Positions 1 to 6,347 of a stretch of DNA of 15,521 bases are shown in pieces; position 1 is the stretch's first letter, and each line of letters starts with the position of its first letter. The notes beneath the pieces were generated by a model. The model had not been told where the DNA came from, searched no databases, and saw only the letters and a list, made by a program, of their open reading frames with translations. A program made the translations under genes and the position numbers. The DNA is from Nitrosomonadales bacterium. GTDB taxonomy: Bacteria > Pseudomonadota > Gammaproteobacteria > Burkholderiales > SG8-41. Where the stretch lies: positions 1-15,521 of the forward strand of contig VFLF01000867.1 in assembly GCA_009885185.1 (NCBI GenBank), written 5' to 3'.

Positions 1-269
1 GCGCAGGAAGGGGAGCCAGTCGGTAGCGTAAGTTCGAAGAATCGTAGACCAGCCGGTCGACCGCCCCGATTGCTGTGCGTCCGGTGTACGCAGCATTGCC
101 GTCGCTCACTTGGCGCAACTTGGACGGCCGCTGAGGCCGAAGAGCAGTCATCCACGGCAAGATCGGAGAGCGTCTCGTCTTGGCCGTCTCCTACCGTTGT
201 GAGAACGAATGTCTCAACCCATTCCGATGCGGCATGCCCGATCCAATCCACCGCTGCCACCGTACAACC
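1..269. other. Unassigned left-edge segment, no recognisable gene
   Basis: I cannot assign a gene here. On the minus strand a frame stays open from an ATG at 149-151 to the window edge (50 codons, ending ...RYRLAPLPA), but there is no Shine-Dalgarno sequence in front of it and its third positions are less GC-rich than those of neighbouring genes. Plus-strand frames are no more convincing. The segment lies downstream of the retropepsin stop. I see short inverted pairs (CGGCC...GGCCG at about 124-138, TGAGA...TCTCA at about 200-216), but no T-tract that would make either a convincing terminator. It may be a relic, an untranslated region, or the 5' end of a gene cut by the window. Confidence 0.4.
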
Positions 270-800
270 CTACCCTCCGCCTGCCCCCAGCGGCCGCAAC
301 GTCATCTGATCACCCCGCTGCGTCATCTCCAGCCGCCGCAAAAAATTCATTCCCAGCAGCACCGTATCTTTGCTCATGCCCTCGGCCACCACAGCGCCCA
401 GATCGGTGATTTCAATGCCACCCAGACGCACACTGGCCAGACGCGCGGGATACCCATTCGCCGGGCCGGCGGCGGTTTGCATTGTGATCGCGGGGCCCAG
501 TTTCAACCCTAGCTCATTCGCCAGCGCGCGCGGCAAGGCGATTTGTGTCGCGCCGGTATCGAGCAAAAATCGCACGCGGCGACCGTTGATTTCGCCGTCC
601 GCGTAGTAGTGTCCGTCGCGGCTGCGCGCGAGCACGATTTCCGCCGACGCGGAGGCCTTCATATTGCGATTGGGATTGGCTTCGCGCTCGTTCCAGTCAG
701 TAAAAAACCAGAACAACATGCCCAGCAGCAGCGCCCAGCCCAGCGCGATCATGTGAGTGTTGCCGCTGCTAAACCATCTGCGGCCACGGGCTGCGCGCAT
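270..800 (-). CDS. Membrane-anchored retropepsin-like aspartic protease (clan AA, TIGR02281-like)
   Basis: The 176-residue protein has one N-terminal membrane segment (about residues 18-33) and a single retropepsin fold domain. The catalytic Asp is D81 in LLDTGATQIALP, and the hydrophobic-glycine motif expected near the C-terminal end is VLLGMNFL (147-154). Single-domain retropepsins act as homodimers, each monomer giving one Asp. With an N-in membrane anchor the catalytic part should face the periplasm. Proteins of this TIGR02281 type are common in proteobacteria, but their substrates are mostly unknown. The start is chosen at the ATG at 798-800, whose last bases overlap the orn stop (ATGA), so translation is probably coupled to orn. 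An open frame continues upstream inside orn but carries no family similarity. It ends in TAG. The family call is strong; the substrate is not known. Confidence 0.88.
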   Translation of the reverse strand: MRAARGRRWFSSGNTHMIALGWALLLGMLFWFFTDWNEREANPNRNMKASASAEIVLARSRDGHYYADGEINGRRVRFLLDTGATQIALPRALANELGLKLGPAITMQTAAGPANGYPARLASVRLGGIEITDLGAVVAEGMSKDTVLLGMNFLRRLEMTQRGDQMTLRPLGAGGG

Positions 801-1345
801 CAGATTTTCAGGATGTGCTCGCGGTAGTAGCGCAGCTCGGCGATGGATTCGTGGATGTCCGCCAGCGCTTCGTGCTTGCCGTGCTTGGTCAGACCGGCCA
901 TGATTTCGGGCTTCCAGCGCCGCGCGAGTTCTTTCAGGGTGCTGACATCGAGATTGCGATACAGCAGATATTCTTCCAGCTTGGGCATGTATTTGACGAG
1001 AAAGCGCCGATCCTGATGCACGGAGTTGCCGCACAACGGTGAAATGCGCGCCCCGACGTATTGCGACACGAACGCCAGCATCTGGTTTTCCACCTCGGCC
1101 TCGGACAGCGCCGAGGCCTTCACCCGGTCGGTCAGGCCACTCTTGCCGTGGGTGCCTTTGTTCCAGTCGTCCATCGCGTCCAGCAACGCGGTTGGCTGGT
1201 GCACCACCAGCACCGGCGCCTCGGCCACCACCGCGAGCTGCGAATCGGTGACGACGATGGCGATCTCCAGAATCCGCTCGGTATCCGGGTTCAGGCCGCT
1301 CATCTCGAGATCCATCCAGATGAGGTTGTTGGGGTCTTGTGCCAT
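800..1345 (-). CDS. orn: Oligoribonuclease, DEDDh 3'-5' exoribonuclease
   Basis: Orn degrades RNA di- to pentanucleotides to mononucleotides in the cytoplasm. It finishes mRNA decay and also clears the pGpG left by c-di-GMP turnover. The protein from the ATG at 1343-1345 is 181 residues, the same length as E. coli Orn. It carries the DEDDh residues in order: D and E in [12 protein letters not shown] in [12 protein letters not shown], then H and D in [11 protein letters not shown]. The stretch [16 protein letters not shown] is almost identical to E. coli. A TTG two codons further upstream (1351) is possible but less likely. Shine-Dalgarno signal is weak. It is divergent from the M48 protease gene 47 bp away and overlaps the retropepsin start by ATGA. 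Confidence 0.97.
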   Translation of the reverse strand: MAQDPNNLIWMDLEMSGLNPDTERILEIAIVVTDSQLAVVAEAPVLVVHQPTALLDAMDDWNKGTHGKSGLTDRVKASALSEAEVENQMLAFVSQYVGARISPLCGNSVHQDRRFLVKYMPKLEEYLLYRNLDVSTLKELARRWKPEIMAGLTKHGKHEALADIHESIAELRYYREHILKI

Positions 1346-1392
1346 AATCAACTAGTGGAATTTTTCCGTGCTTATTCTGTCATAGTTATCCC
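1346..1392. promoter_or_regulatory. Short divergent intergenic region between orn and the M48 gene
   Basis: Only 47 bp separate the two divergent starts, and the segment is AT-richer than the flanking genes. Both promoters must lie here or extend into the coding ends. TATTCT and TAGTTA on the plus strand and TATGAC on the minus strand could be -10 elements, but none has a good -35 partner. The M48 gene has no visible Shine-Dalgarno sequence before its ATG. Confidence 0.35.
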
Positions 1393-2634
1393 ATGAATGC
1401 ATTTGGCCTGACATTTTTAATTGCCGTGTTGGCGGCGGCATCCGTGCGCTTTTGGCTGGCCACGCGCCATATGCGCCACGTGCAGGCGCATCGCGCGGCG
1501 GTACCGCCGGAGTTCACCGATCAGATCAGCCTTGAGGCGCACCAGCGCGCCGCCGACTACACCTGCGCCAAGGTTCGCCTCGGGCTGGCCTCGGGTGCGC
1601 TCGAAGTGGTGCTGGCGCTGGCCCTCACCTTCGGCGGCGGGCTGGAGCTTCTGCATCAGGCATCGGCCTCGCTGTTCAGCGAGGGGGTCGCGCGCGGCCT
1701 GACGCTGCTGGTGCTGACCACGCTGGTGATGACGGTGGTGGAATTGCCGTTCAGCCTGTACAGCACGTTCCGTGTTGAAGCGCGTTTTGGCTTTAACAAA
1801 ATGACGCCCGCGCTGTTCTGGATCGATTTTTTCAAAGGCCTCGCCGTCGGCGCCGCGCTCGGCCTGCCGCTGGCAGCGGCAGTGCTGTGGCTGATGGCGC
1901 AAATGGGCGAATACTGGTGGCTGTATGCGTGGCTGACGTGGATGGTCTTTAACCTGCTGATGCTGGCGATTTATCCGATCTGGATTGCGCCGTTGTTCAA
2001 TAAATTCACGCCGATGGACAACCCGGCGGTGAAAGAGCGCGTGGACAGCCTGCTCGCGCGCTGCGGCTTCAAGGTGAAGGGCCTGATGGTGATGGACGGC
2101 TCGATCCGCAGCAGTCACGGCAACGCCTACTTCACCGGTTTCGGCAAAACCAAGCGCATCGTGTTTTTCGACACACTGCTCGAGCGCCTCAACCCCACCG
2201 AAGTCGAAGCGGTACTGGCGCATGAACTCGGCCACTTCAAGCTGCGCCATGTGGTGAAGCGCATCGCGTGGACCTTCGCCGCGAGTTTCTTTTTCCTGTG
2301 GGCGCTCGGCGCGGTGATGCACCAGCCGTGGTTTTACGCCGGCCTGAATGTCGCCACACCGTCCACCGCGATGGCACTGATATTGTTTTTCCTGGTGATC
2401 CCGAACTTCACCTTCCTGCTGCAACCGCTGCTGGCGATGTATTCGCGCATGCACGAATTCGAGGCCGACCGCTACGCCGCGCAACACGCCAGTGCCGCCG
2501 ATCTGGTGTCCGCCCTGACCAAGCTCTACAAGGACAACGCTTCGACCCTCACGCCCGACCCGCTGCATTCGATGTTCTACGACTCGCATCCGCCGGCGCT
2601 GACGCGCATTGAGCACTTGCAGGCACAGGCGTGA
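1393..2634 (+). CDS. M48-family zinc metalloprotease, Ste24/CAAX prenyl protease 1-like, integral membrane
   Basis: The 413-residue protein has an N-terminal M48_N domain with several hydrophobic segments (roughly 3-20, 66-82, 102-122, 144-170, 176-200) and a C-terminal M48 peptidase domain with two more (about 292-310 and 325-348). The zinc site is HELGH at 277-281, with the third ligand expected to be E355 in the E-x-x-x-D motif EFEAD. The late motif SHPPALTRI (398-406) is typical of Ste24 proteases. Bacterial members are thought to cleave membrane or misfolded proteins; prenylated CAAX substrates are not expected here. The gene order M48, pterin dehydratase, rsgA next to a divergent orn is, from memory, usual in Betaproteobacteria. 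No Shine-Dalgarno sequence is visible. The physiological substrate is unknown. Confidence 0.93.
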   Translation: MNAFGLTFLIAVLAAASVRFWLATRHMRHVQAHRAAVPPEFTDQISLEAHQRAADYTCAKVRLGLASGALEVVLALALTFGGGLELLHQASASLFSEGVARGLTLLVLTTLVMTVVELPFSLYSTFRVEARFGFNKMTPALFWIDFFKGLAVGAALGLPLAAAVLWLMAQMGEYWWLYAWLTWMVFNLLMLAIYPIWIAPLFNKFTPMDNPAVKERVDSLLARCGFKVKGLMVMDGSIRSSHGNAYFTGFGKTKRIVFFDTLLERLNPTEVEAVLAHELGHFKLRHVVKRIAWTFAASFFFLWALGAVMHQPWFYAGLNVATPSTAMALILFFLVIPNFTFLLQPLLAMYSRMHEFEADRYAAQHASAADLVSALTKLYKDNASTLTPDPLHSMFYDSHPPALTRIEHLQAQA

Positions 2635-2642
2635 CAACCTCA

Positions 2643-2668
2643 TAAGTATTTGTTTTTAAATACTTTTT
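2643..2668 (+). terminator. AT-rich hairpin with T-run after the M48 gene; contains an 18-bp repeat copy
   Basis: AAGTATTT (2644-2651) and AAATACTT (2658-2665) form a perfect 8-bp stem with a 6-nt loop, followed by more T. The shape fits an intrinsic terminator, but the stem is almost all A-T, so termination would be weak or only an attenuation point between the M48 gene and phhB. Bases 2643-2660 recur exactly, inverted, at 10850-10867, again just after a gene 3' end. Confidence 0.45.
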
Positions 2669-2673
2669 AAACT

Positions 2674-3009
2674 ATGACCGCCATTGATCTCGCCAAGAGC
2701 AAATGCAAACCCTGCGAAGGCGGCGTGTCGCCGCTCACCGCTGATGAAGTGGCCAAGCTGTTAAAGCAACTCAAAGGCTGGGAGCACGCCGGCGGCGTCA
2801 TCGCCAAGCGCTACGACTTCAAAAATTATTATCAGACCATGGCATTCGTCAACGCCGCCGCGTGGATATCGCATCGCGAAGACCATCACCCCGACATCGT
2901 GGTCGGCTACAACCAGTGCCGCGTGTCGTATGTCACGCACGCCATCAACGGCTTGTCGGACAATGATTTTATCTGTGCAGCGAAGCTCGATGCGCTGTTT
3001 GATCTTTAA
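2674..3009 (+). CDS. phhB: Pterin-4a-carbinolamine dehydratase (4a-hydroxytetrahydrobiopterin dehydratase)
   Basis: This 111-residue protein belongs to the PCD/DCoH family. It dehydrates the 4a-hydroxy-tetrahydropterin formed by aromatic amino acid hydroxylases so that the cofactor can be recycled; many bacterial homologues occur without a hydroxylase and may serve other pterin or molybdopterin chemistry. The active-site motif is visible as HREDHHPDIVVGY (67-79), with H71, H72, P73 and the conserved aromatic Y79, then H89 and Asp residues D96 and D98. An extra N-terminal CKPCEGG segment (11-17) precedes the core. There is no clear Shine-Dalgarno sequence before ATG. The last 15 sense codons are repeated, with their own stop, 148 bp downstream. 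Confidence 0.93.
   Translation: MTAIDLAKSKCKPCEGGVSPLTADEVAKLLKQLKGWEHAGGVIAKRYDFKNYYQTMAFVNAAAWISHREDHHPDIVVGYNQCRVSYVTHAINGLSDNDFICAAKLDALFDL
2962..3003 (+). repeat. Direct repeat, copy 1 (inside the phhB 3' end)
   Basis: These 42 bp, coding for most of the C-terminal tail NDFICAAKLDALFD of phhB, recur at 3110-3151 with one difference (C at 2995, T at 3143). Both copies are followed by a Leu codon and TAA. Confidence 0.95.
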
Positions 3010-3030
3010 CAACGCATCGTTTGTCATGTG

Positions 3031-3119
3031 TAAAATCATTTCGGTGCAGACTAACCTGCGCGCAGCGCAGGTTAAGAAAAGCGCGGTTGCGCTTTTCGGC
3101 CGAAGCTAAAATGATTTTA
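3031..3119. repeat. Palindromic mini-element: outer 11-bp inverted repeat enclosing two hairpins
   Basis: An outer inverted repeat, TAAAATCATTT (3031-3041) with AAATGATTTTA (3109-3119), encloses two perfect hairpins: a 10-bp stem TAACCTGCGC with a 3-nt loop (3052-3074), then a 9-bp stem GAAAAGCGC with loop GGTT (3076-3097). The right arm of the outer repeat overlaps the second copy of the phhB tail. The layout resembles a small REP- or MITE-like insertion. No open frame is present. Confidence 0.65.
3076..3097 (+). terminator. Probable intrinsic terminator after phhB
   Basis: GAAAAGCGC-GGTT-GCGCTTTTC is a perfect 9-bp stem with a tetraloop. Its A-tract and T-tract arms make it usable in both directions, the usual form of a bidirectional rho-independent terminator. 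It would uncouple rsgA from phhB transcription unless read through. Confidence 0.5.
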
Positions 3120-3151
3120 TCTGTGCAGCGAAGCTCGATGCGTTGTTTGAT
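3110..3151 (+). repeat. Direct repeat, copy 2 (phhB tail directly before rsgA)
   Basis: This is the second copy of the 42-bp phhB 3' end, with one mismatch. Read in the phhB frame it encodes the same C-terminal residues and ends in TAA at 3155-3157, three bases before the GTG of rsgA. A TAA at 3107-3109 closes that frame just upstream, so this copy is not expressed as part of a longer protein. Confidence 0.93.
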
Positions 3152-3160
3152 TTGTAATTT

Positions 3161-4072
3161 GTGACGACTGATCCTTCGCGCACCCCGACTTTACTGAACG
3201 GCCAGGTAATCGCCAGCTTTGGCCGCCGTTACCGCATCGAGCTACCCGACGGCACGCTGATCGAGTGCGCCACGCGCGGCAAAAAAAGCGACATCGCCTG
3301 CGGCGACCGCGTGAACATCCAGCACAGCGGTGATAACAGCGGCGTGATCGAATCCGTGCTGCCGCGCGGCACGCTGCTCTACCGCTCCGATGCGCACAAA
3401 CAAAAACTCATCGCCGCCAATGTCACGCAGGTGGTGATCGTGATCGCGCCGGTGCCGAGCTTTTACGATGATCTGATTAACCGCTGCCTCATCGCCTGCG
3501 AGCACGCCGGCATCGCGCCGCTGATTGTGCTGAACAAAAACGACCTGCCGCAATTCGCCGCCGCGTGGGAGGCGCTGGCGGTGTATCGCGCGCTCGGCTA
3601 TCGCGTGGAAGGCATCTGCGCCAAACACGATATCGCGCCACTGGCCGCGCTGCTCGAAGGCCACACCAGCGTGCTGGTGGGCCAATCGGGCATGGGCAAA
3701 TCCACCGTGGTCAACAAGCTCGTGCCGGACGCCATGATGCGCGTGGCAGAAACCTCCGCCGCGCTCGACTCCGGCAAGCACACCACCACCGGCGCACGCC
3801 TGCTGCATATCAACGCCGGCAGTCACCTGATTGATTCACCCGGCCTGCAATCGTTCGGCTTGCATCACATCGGCGCCGAAGACACCGCGCAGGCCTTTAT
3901 TGAGTTTCGCCCCTATCTGGGACACTGCCGCTTTCGCGACTGCACGCACCGCATGGAGCCGGGCTGCGCCATCATGCAAGCCAGCACGGACGGAAAAATC
4001 GCCGCGACACGACTGGCGTCGTACCGCACGCTGGTGGAAGAGCGGGTGCGGGCGCGGGCGAATCGGTACTGA
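3161..4072 (+). CDS. rsgA: Ribosome small subunit-dependent GTPase A
   Basis: RsgA is a circularly permuted GTPase that helps 30S subunits through late maturation. The 303-residue protein has an N-terminal OB-fold (about 10-70), then G motifs in permuted order: G4 NKND (125-128), G1 GQSGMGKST (174-182), G2 GKHTTT (205-210), G3 DSPG (225-228). The C-terminal zinc site is C256, C261, H263 and C269 in CRFRDCTHRMEPGC. The start is the GTG at 3161; an in-frame TAA two codons upstream excludes a longer start. No Shine-Dalgarno sequence is visible, which fits an ancestral design in which rsgA translation was coupled to the phhB stop a few bases away. The phhB tail is still present there as a duplicated fragment. 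Confidence 0.97.
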   Translation: MTTDPSRTPTLLNGQVIASFGRRYRIELPDGTLIECATRGKKSDIACGDRVNIQHSGDNSGVIESVLPRGTLLYRSDAHKQKLIAANVTQVVIVIAPVPSFYDDLINRCLIACEHAGIAPLIVLNKNDLPQFAAAWEALAVYRALGYRVEGICAKHDIAPLAALLEGHTSVLVGQSGMGKSTVVNKLVPDAMMRVAETSAALDSGKHTTTGARLLHINAGSHLIDSPGLQSFGLHHIGAEDTAQAFIEFRPYLGHCRFRDCTHRMEPGCAIMQASTDGKIAATRLASYRTLVEERVRARANRY

Positions 4073-4083
4073 ACTTCAAGGGC

Positions 4084-4115
4084 GTGAACGGGTGAACGAG
4101 TGAACAAGTGAACGA
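4084..4115 (+). repeat. Four tandem copies of an octamer, GTGAACGR-type
   Basis: Four 8-bp units lie head to tail: GTGAACGG, GTGAACGA, GTGAACAA and GTGAACGA, with a partial fifth (GTAAAACC). They sit between the rsgA stop and the convergent CobD-like gene. The last unit is also the left arm of the following 12-bp inverted repeat. Confidence 0.85.
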
Positions 4116-4151
4116 GTAAAACCTCTCAGCGGCGCGGGGTTACTCGTTCAC
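4108..4151. terminator. Inverted repeat at the convergent rsgA / CobD-like junction
   Basis: GTGAACGAGTAA (4108-4119) and TTACTCGTTCAC (4140-4151) form a perfect 12-bp stem around a 20-nt, GC-rich loop. The position between two convergent genes suggests a shared terminator. However, the loop is long and no strong T-tract follows on either strand, so a repeat element is an equally good reading. Confidence 0.5.
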
Positions 4152-4163
4152 GCATTTACACCC

Positions 4164-5111
4164 CTACCCCAACGAATGCGCCAGCGTCACGATGCCGATC
4201 AAAAACATCCACATCACCAGCGCGCGCCAGATCAGCCCCACCGCACTCGACAAGTAATCCACGTCGGCATCATCGCCGGCGCCCAGTTCAGGCCGGTAGC
4301 GCACGCGGCCGTATTCATGCAGCTCACCGCCGAGTTTGACACCCAACGCGCCCGCGCCGGCGGCAAGAATCACGCCCTCCGCCGCGTTTGACCACTCGCG
4401 CGCCTGTATGCGCCAGCAATCGGCGGCATCCTGAAAATTCCCCACGATCGCAAAGCTCACCGCCGTCAGCCGCGCCGGCAGCCAGTCGATGATGTTAAAC
4501 GCGCGCGCGGCGAATGTCGCGAAAGCGGCGGACTCGCCGCTTTCGGGTGCATCGGCGGTCAATACCGCCGTGCGCGCCGACCACCGCTGCTCCAGCACCG
4601 ACGCCGCGCGATACAGCAAGGCGCCCGCCGGCCCGAGCACCACAAACCACGCCACCGGCCCGAACACATTGCGATGCGATGCGGTCAATCCCAGTTCAAT
4701 CGCGACACGCGCGACTTCACCCGACGAGAGTTCACTGGAATCCTCGGCGCGCCACTGGGCCAGGTGGACGCGCGCGGCGGCTATATCGCCATCCTTCAGA
4801 CACTGGTGGATTTCATTGTAAAAATTGCTGAACTGCCGAAATCCCACGCTGAGATACAGCACGCCGATGCTCCACAGCAACGCCAGCGGCGCGCTCGCAC
4901 GATGCAGCAGCCATTCGACAATAAACACCGCCACCACCATCGGCGCCACCGCGATCAGCCATGCCACCACGCCATGCCGATACTCCCCGGCATCAAAGTG
5001 CCGCCGCAAGGTTTGTGCAAAAGCCGCATAGCCGTCGTGCAACAGATTATCGCGGCGCAGCGGCCTAGCCTGTTCGATAAGCAAGGCGATGAGTAATGCG
5101 AGAAATTTCAT
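4164..5111 (-). CDS. CobD/CbiB-family integral membrane protein
   Basis: The 315-residue protein resembles adenosylcobinamide-phosphate synthase (CobD/CbiB). Hydrophobic segments lie at about 1-12, 47-68, 74-90, 150-170, 213-225, 245-260 and 292-310. The family signatures are DWLPARLTA (209-217) and the AGALGVKLGGE block (253-263). CbiB links aminopropanol phosphate to cobyric acid in B12 synthesis. No other cobalamin gene is in the window, and betaproteobacterial proteins of this type often sit outside cob clusters, so the substrate could differ; an AmpE/CbiB-like regulatory role is also possible. The start is set at the ATG at 5109-5111, which begins the hydrophobic MKFLALLIALL. Longer in-frame starts add an arginine-rich stretch that fits poorly. 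It is the last gene of the minus-strand operon, 60 bp after the GreB-like gene, and ends in TAG. Confidence 0.8.
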   Translation of the reverse strand: MKFLALLIALLIEQARPLRRDNLLHDGYAAFAQTLRRHFDAGEYRHGVVAWLIAVAPMVVAVFIVEWLLHRASAPLALLWSIGVLYLSVGFRQFSNFYNEIHQCLKDGDIAAARVHLAQWRAEDSSELSSGEVARVAIELGLTASHRNVFGPVAWFVVLGPAGALLYRAASVLEQRWSARTAVLTADAPESGESAAFATFAARAFNIIDWLPARLTAVSFAIVGNFQDAADCWRIQAREWSNAAEGVILAAGAGALGVKLGGELHEYGRVRYRPELGAGDDADVDYLSSAVGLIWRALVMWMFLIGIVTLAHSLG

Positions 5112-5171
5112 AGTGTCTGATCTGACGCGGGCGCGGCGTCTAAGTTCACGCCACAAACGGCGAGGACGCCT

Positions 5172-5684
5172 TCAGTCCGCGTCATAACGAATAGTCATCA
5201 CTTTGATCTCGGTGGCGCCCGCGGGGCGGCGCCACGTCACCACGTCGCCCACCCGCGCGCCGATCAACGCCCGCGCCAACGGCGACGCCCAACTGATGGC
5301 GCCCGCGGCCAGATCGGCTTCGTCGTCGCCGACGATGTGATAGTGATGCCGCGCACCTGTTTCGTCTTCGATGCCGACGGTGGCGCCGAATCGTACCTCC
5401 CGCCCGGCCGTTGACGGCGCCGCGGGCACCGGCTCCGCGCGCTCCAGTTGCGCGCGCAGGTAGCGCAAATCGCGTTCGACTTCACGCAATTTCTGTCTGG
5501 CGCCGGAGTCATCCGCCGACAGCGGTTTTAATTGTTCGTGCCGCGCGGCCAGTTCGCGCTCGCGCGCCTGCAACCGGGCAAGCCCGCGCGCGGTGACGTA
5601 ATTTGGATGCGCAGGCACCGGCCGTTCGGGCAACTCGCCCGCGGCGTCATCGTCGTCACTTTCCTTGACGAATGCACGGCTCAT
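5172..5684 (-). CDS. GreA/GreB-family transcription factor of the MSRAFVKE type
   Basis: The 170-residue protein has an acidic leader (MSRAFVKESDDDDA), a predicted coiled coil (about 32-85, with RDLRYLRAQLERA as second arm) and a C-terminal FKBP-like domain (about 95-170, with ISWASPLARALIGARVGD as signature). GreB rescues backtracked RNA polymerase by inserting its coiled-coil tip into the secondary channel, where an Asp-Glu pair (D41 and E44 in E. coli) drives transcript cleavage. Here the tip region reads PLSADDSGARQ and is shorter; the usual DRSENADY-like loop is missing. It may therefore bind polymerase without normal cleavage activity. The start is the ATG at 5682-5684, with an AGGT-type ribosome site; a GTG five codons upstream is less likely. 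It lies within the minus-strand operon. Confidence 0.85.
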   Translation of the reverse strand: MSRAFVKESDDDDAAGELPERPVPAHPNYVTARGLARLQARERELAARHEQLKPLSADDSGARQKLREVERDLRYLRAQLERAEPVPAAPSTAGREVRFGATVGIEDETGARHHYHIVGDDEADLAAGAISWASPLARALIGARVGDVVTWRRPAGATEIKVMTIRYDAD

Positions 5685-5726
5685 GGTATTACCTGCCACT
5701 CCCGCTTTGTAATCAACCAGCGAACT

Positions 5727-6347
5727 TTACACCACGGCAGCGCTGTTCTTCACGCGGCGCCATACCAGGATACGATTATTCGCCGGCATCGCCACATCGC
5801 GCATCAGTTCCAGCCCGATGCCCTGCGCCAGTGCGTTCACCGCCTCGACATCGCGCAGGGCGCTGCCGACACCGCGCGCGCGCAACATCTGGTCAAAGCG
5901 TGCATTGCTGTCGGCGGTAAACCGCCCGCCGTCATTGAAGGGGCCGTAGACCACCAGCGTTCCCTGCGCATGCAACACCCGGCCAATGCCCTCGAACGCC
6001 GCCTGCACCGACGCCCAATCCATGATGTGCAGCGTATTGGCGGTGAACACCCCATCGAATGTTTGCACCGCCGGCAGCGGCCACCGCGCCTCGCGCACGT
6101 CCAGTGCCACCGGTGCGCGCAGGTTCGGCAGCGCCGCCTCGGCTATCCAGGCGTTGATTCCATCGTGATGTTGCGGCAGATCGCTGGCGTGCCATGTGAG
6201 ATGGGGTAAATGCGCGGCAAAATACGCCGCGTGCTGGCCGGTGCCGGAGCCGATTTCGAGCACGTCACGCGCGCCGGCAAAGGCCTCCCGCAGCACCTCG
6301 AGTATCGGGCCGCGGTTGCGTTCACAGGCTTCCGAGTAAGGCTTCAT
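5727..6347 (-). CDS. DUF938 / METTL26-like SAM-dependent methyltransferase
   Basis: The 206-residue protein starts MKPYSEACERNRGPIL, the hallmark of DUF938, and has the SAM-binding motif I VLEIGSGTGQHA (29-40), an acidic residue after the second strand (HASDLP, 54-58) and a later TANTLHIMDW (103-111). It is a class I Rossmann methyltransferase; the substrate of the family is not established to my knowledge. The ATG (6345-6347) overlaps the patatin gene stop as ATGA, so translation is coupled and the shorter start is preferred over the 246-residue open frame that runs into patatin. The next gene downstream is the GreB-like factor, 42 bp away. Confidence 0.88.
   Translation of the reverse strand: MKPYSEACERNRGPILEVLREAFAGARDVLEIGSGTGQHAAYFAAHLPHLTWHASDLPQHHDGINAWIAEAALPNLRAPVALDVREARWPLPAVQTFDGVFTANTLHIMDWASVQAAFEGIGRVLHAQGTLVVYGPFNDGGRFTADSNARFDQMLRARGVGSALRDVEAVNALAQGIGLELMRDVAMPANNRILVWRRVKNSAAVV

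Noticed and set aside
270..1034. Longer 254-residue start for the retropepsin
   Set aside because: The extra 78 residues lie inside orn in another frame, are Arg/Ala-rich and match nothing in the family.
1417..2643. 408-codon open frame on the minus strand opposite the M48 gene
   Set aside because: It is Arg/His/Gln-rich with no domain, and lies exactly opposite a well-supported protease gene; long antisense frames are expected in GC-rich coding DNA.
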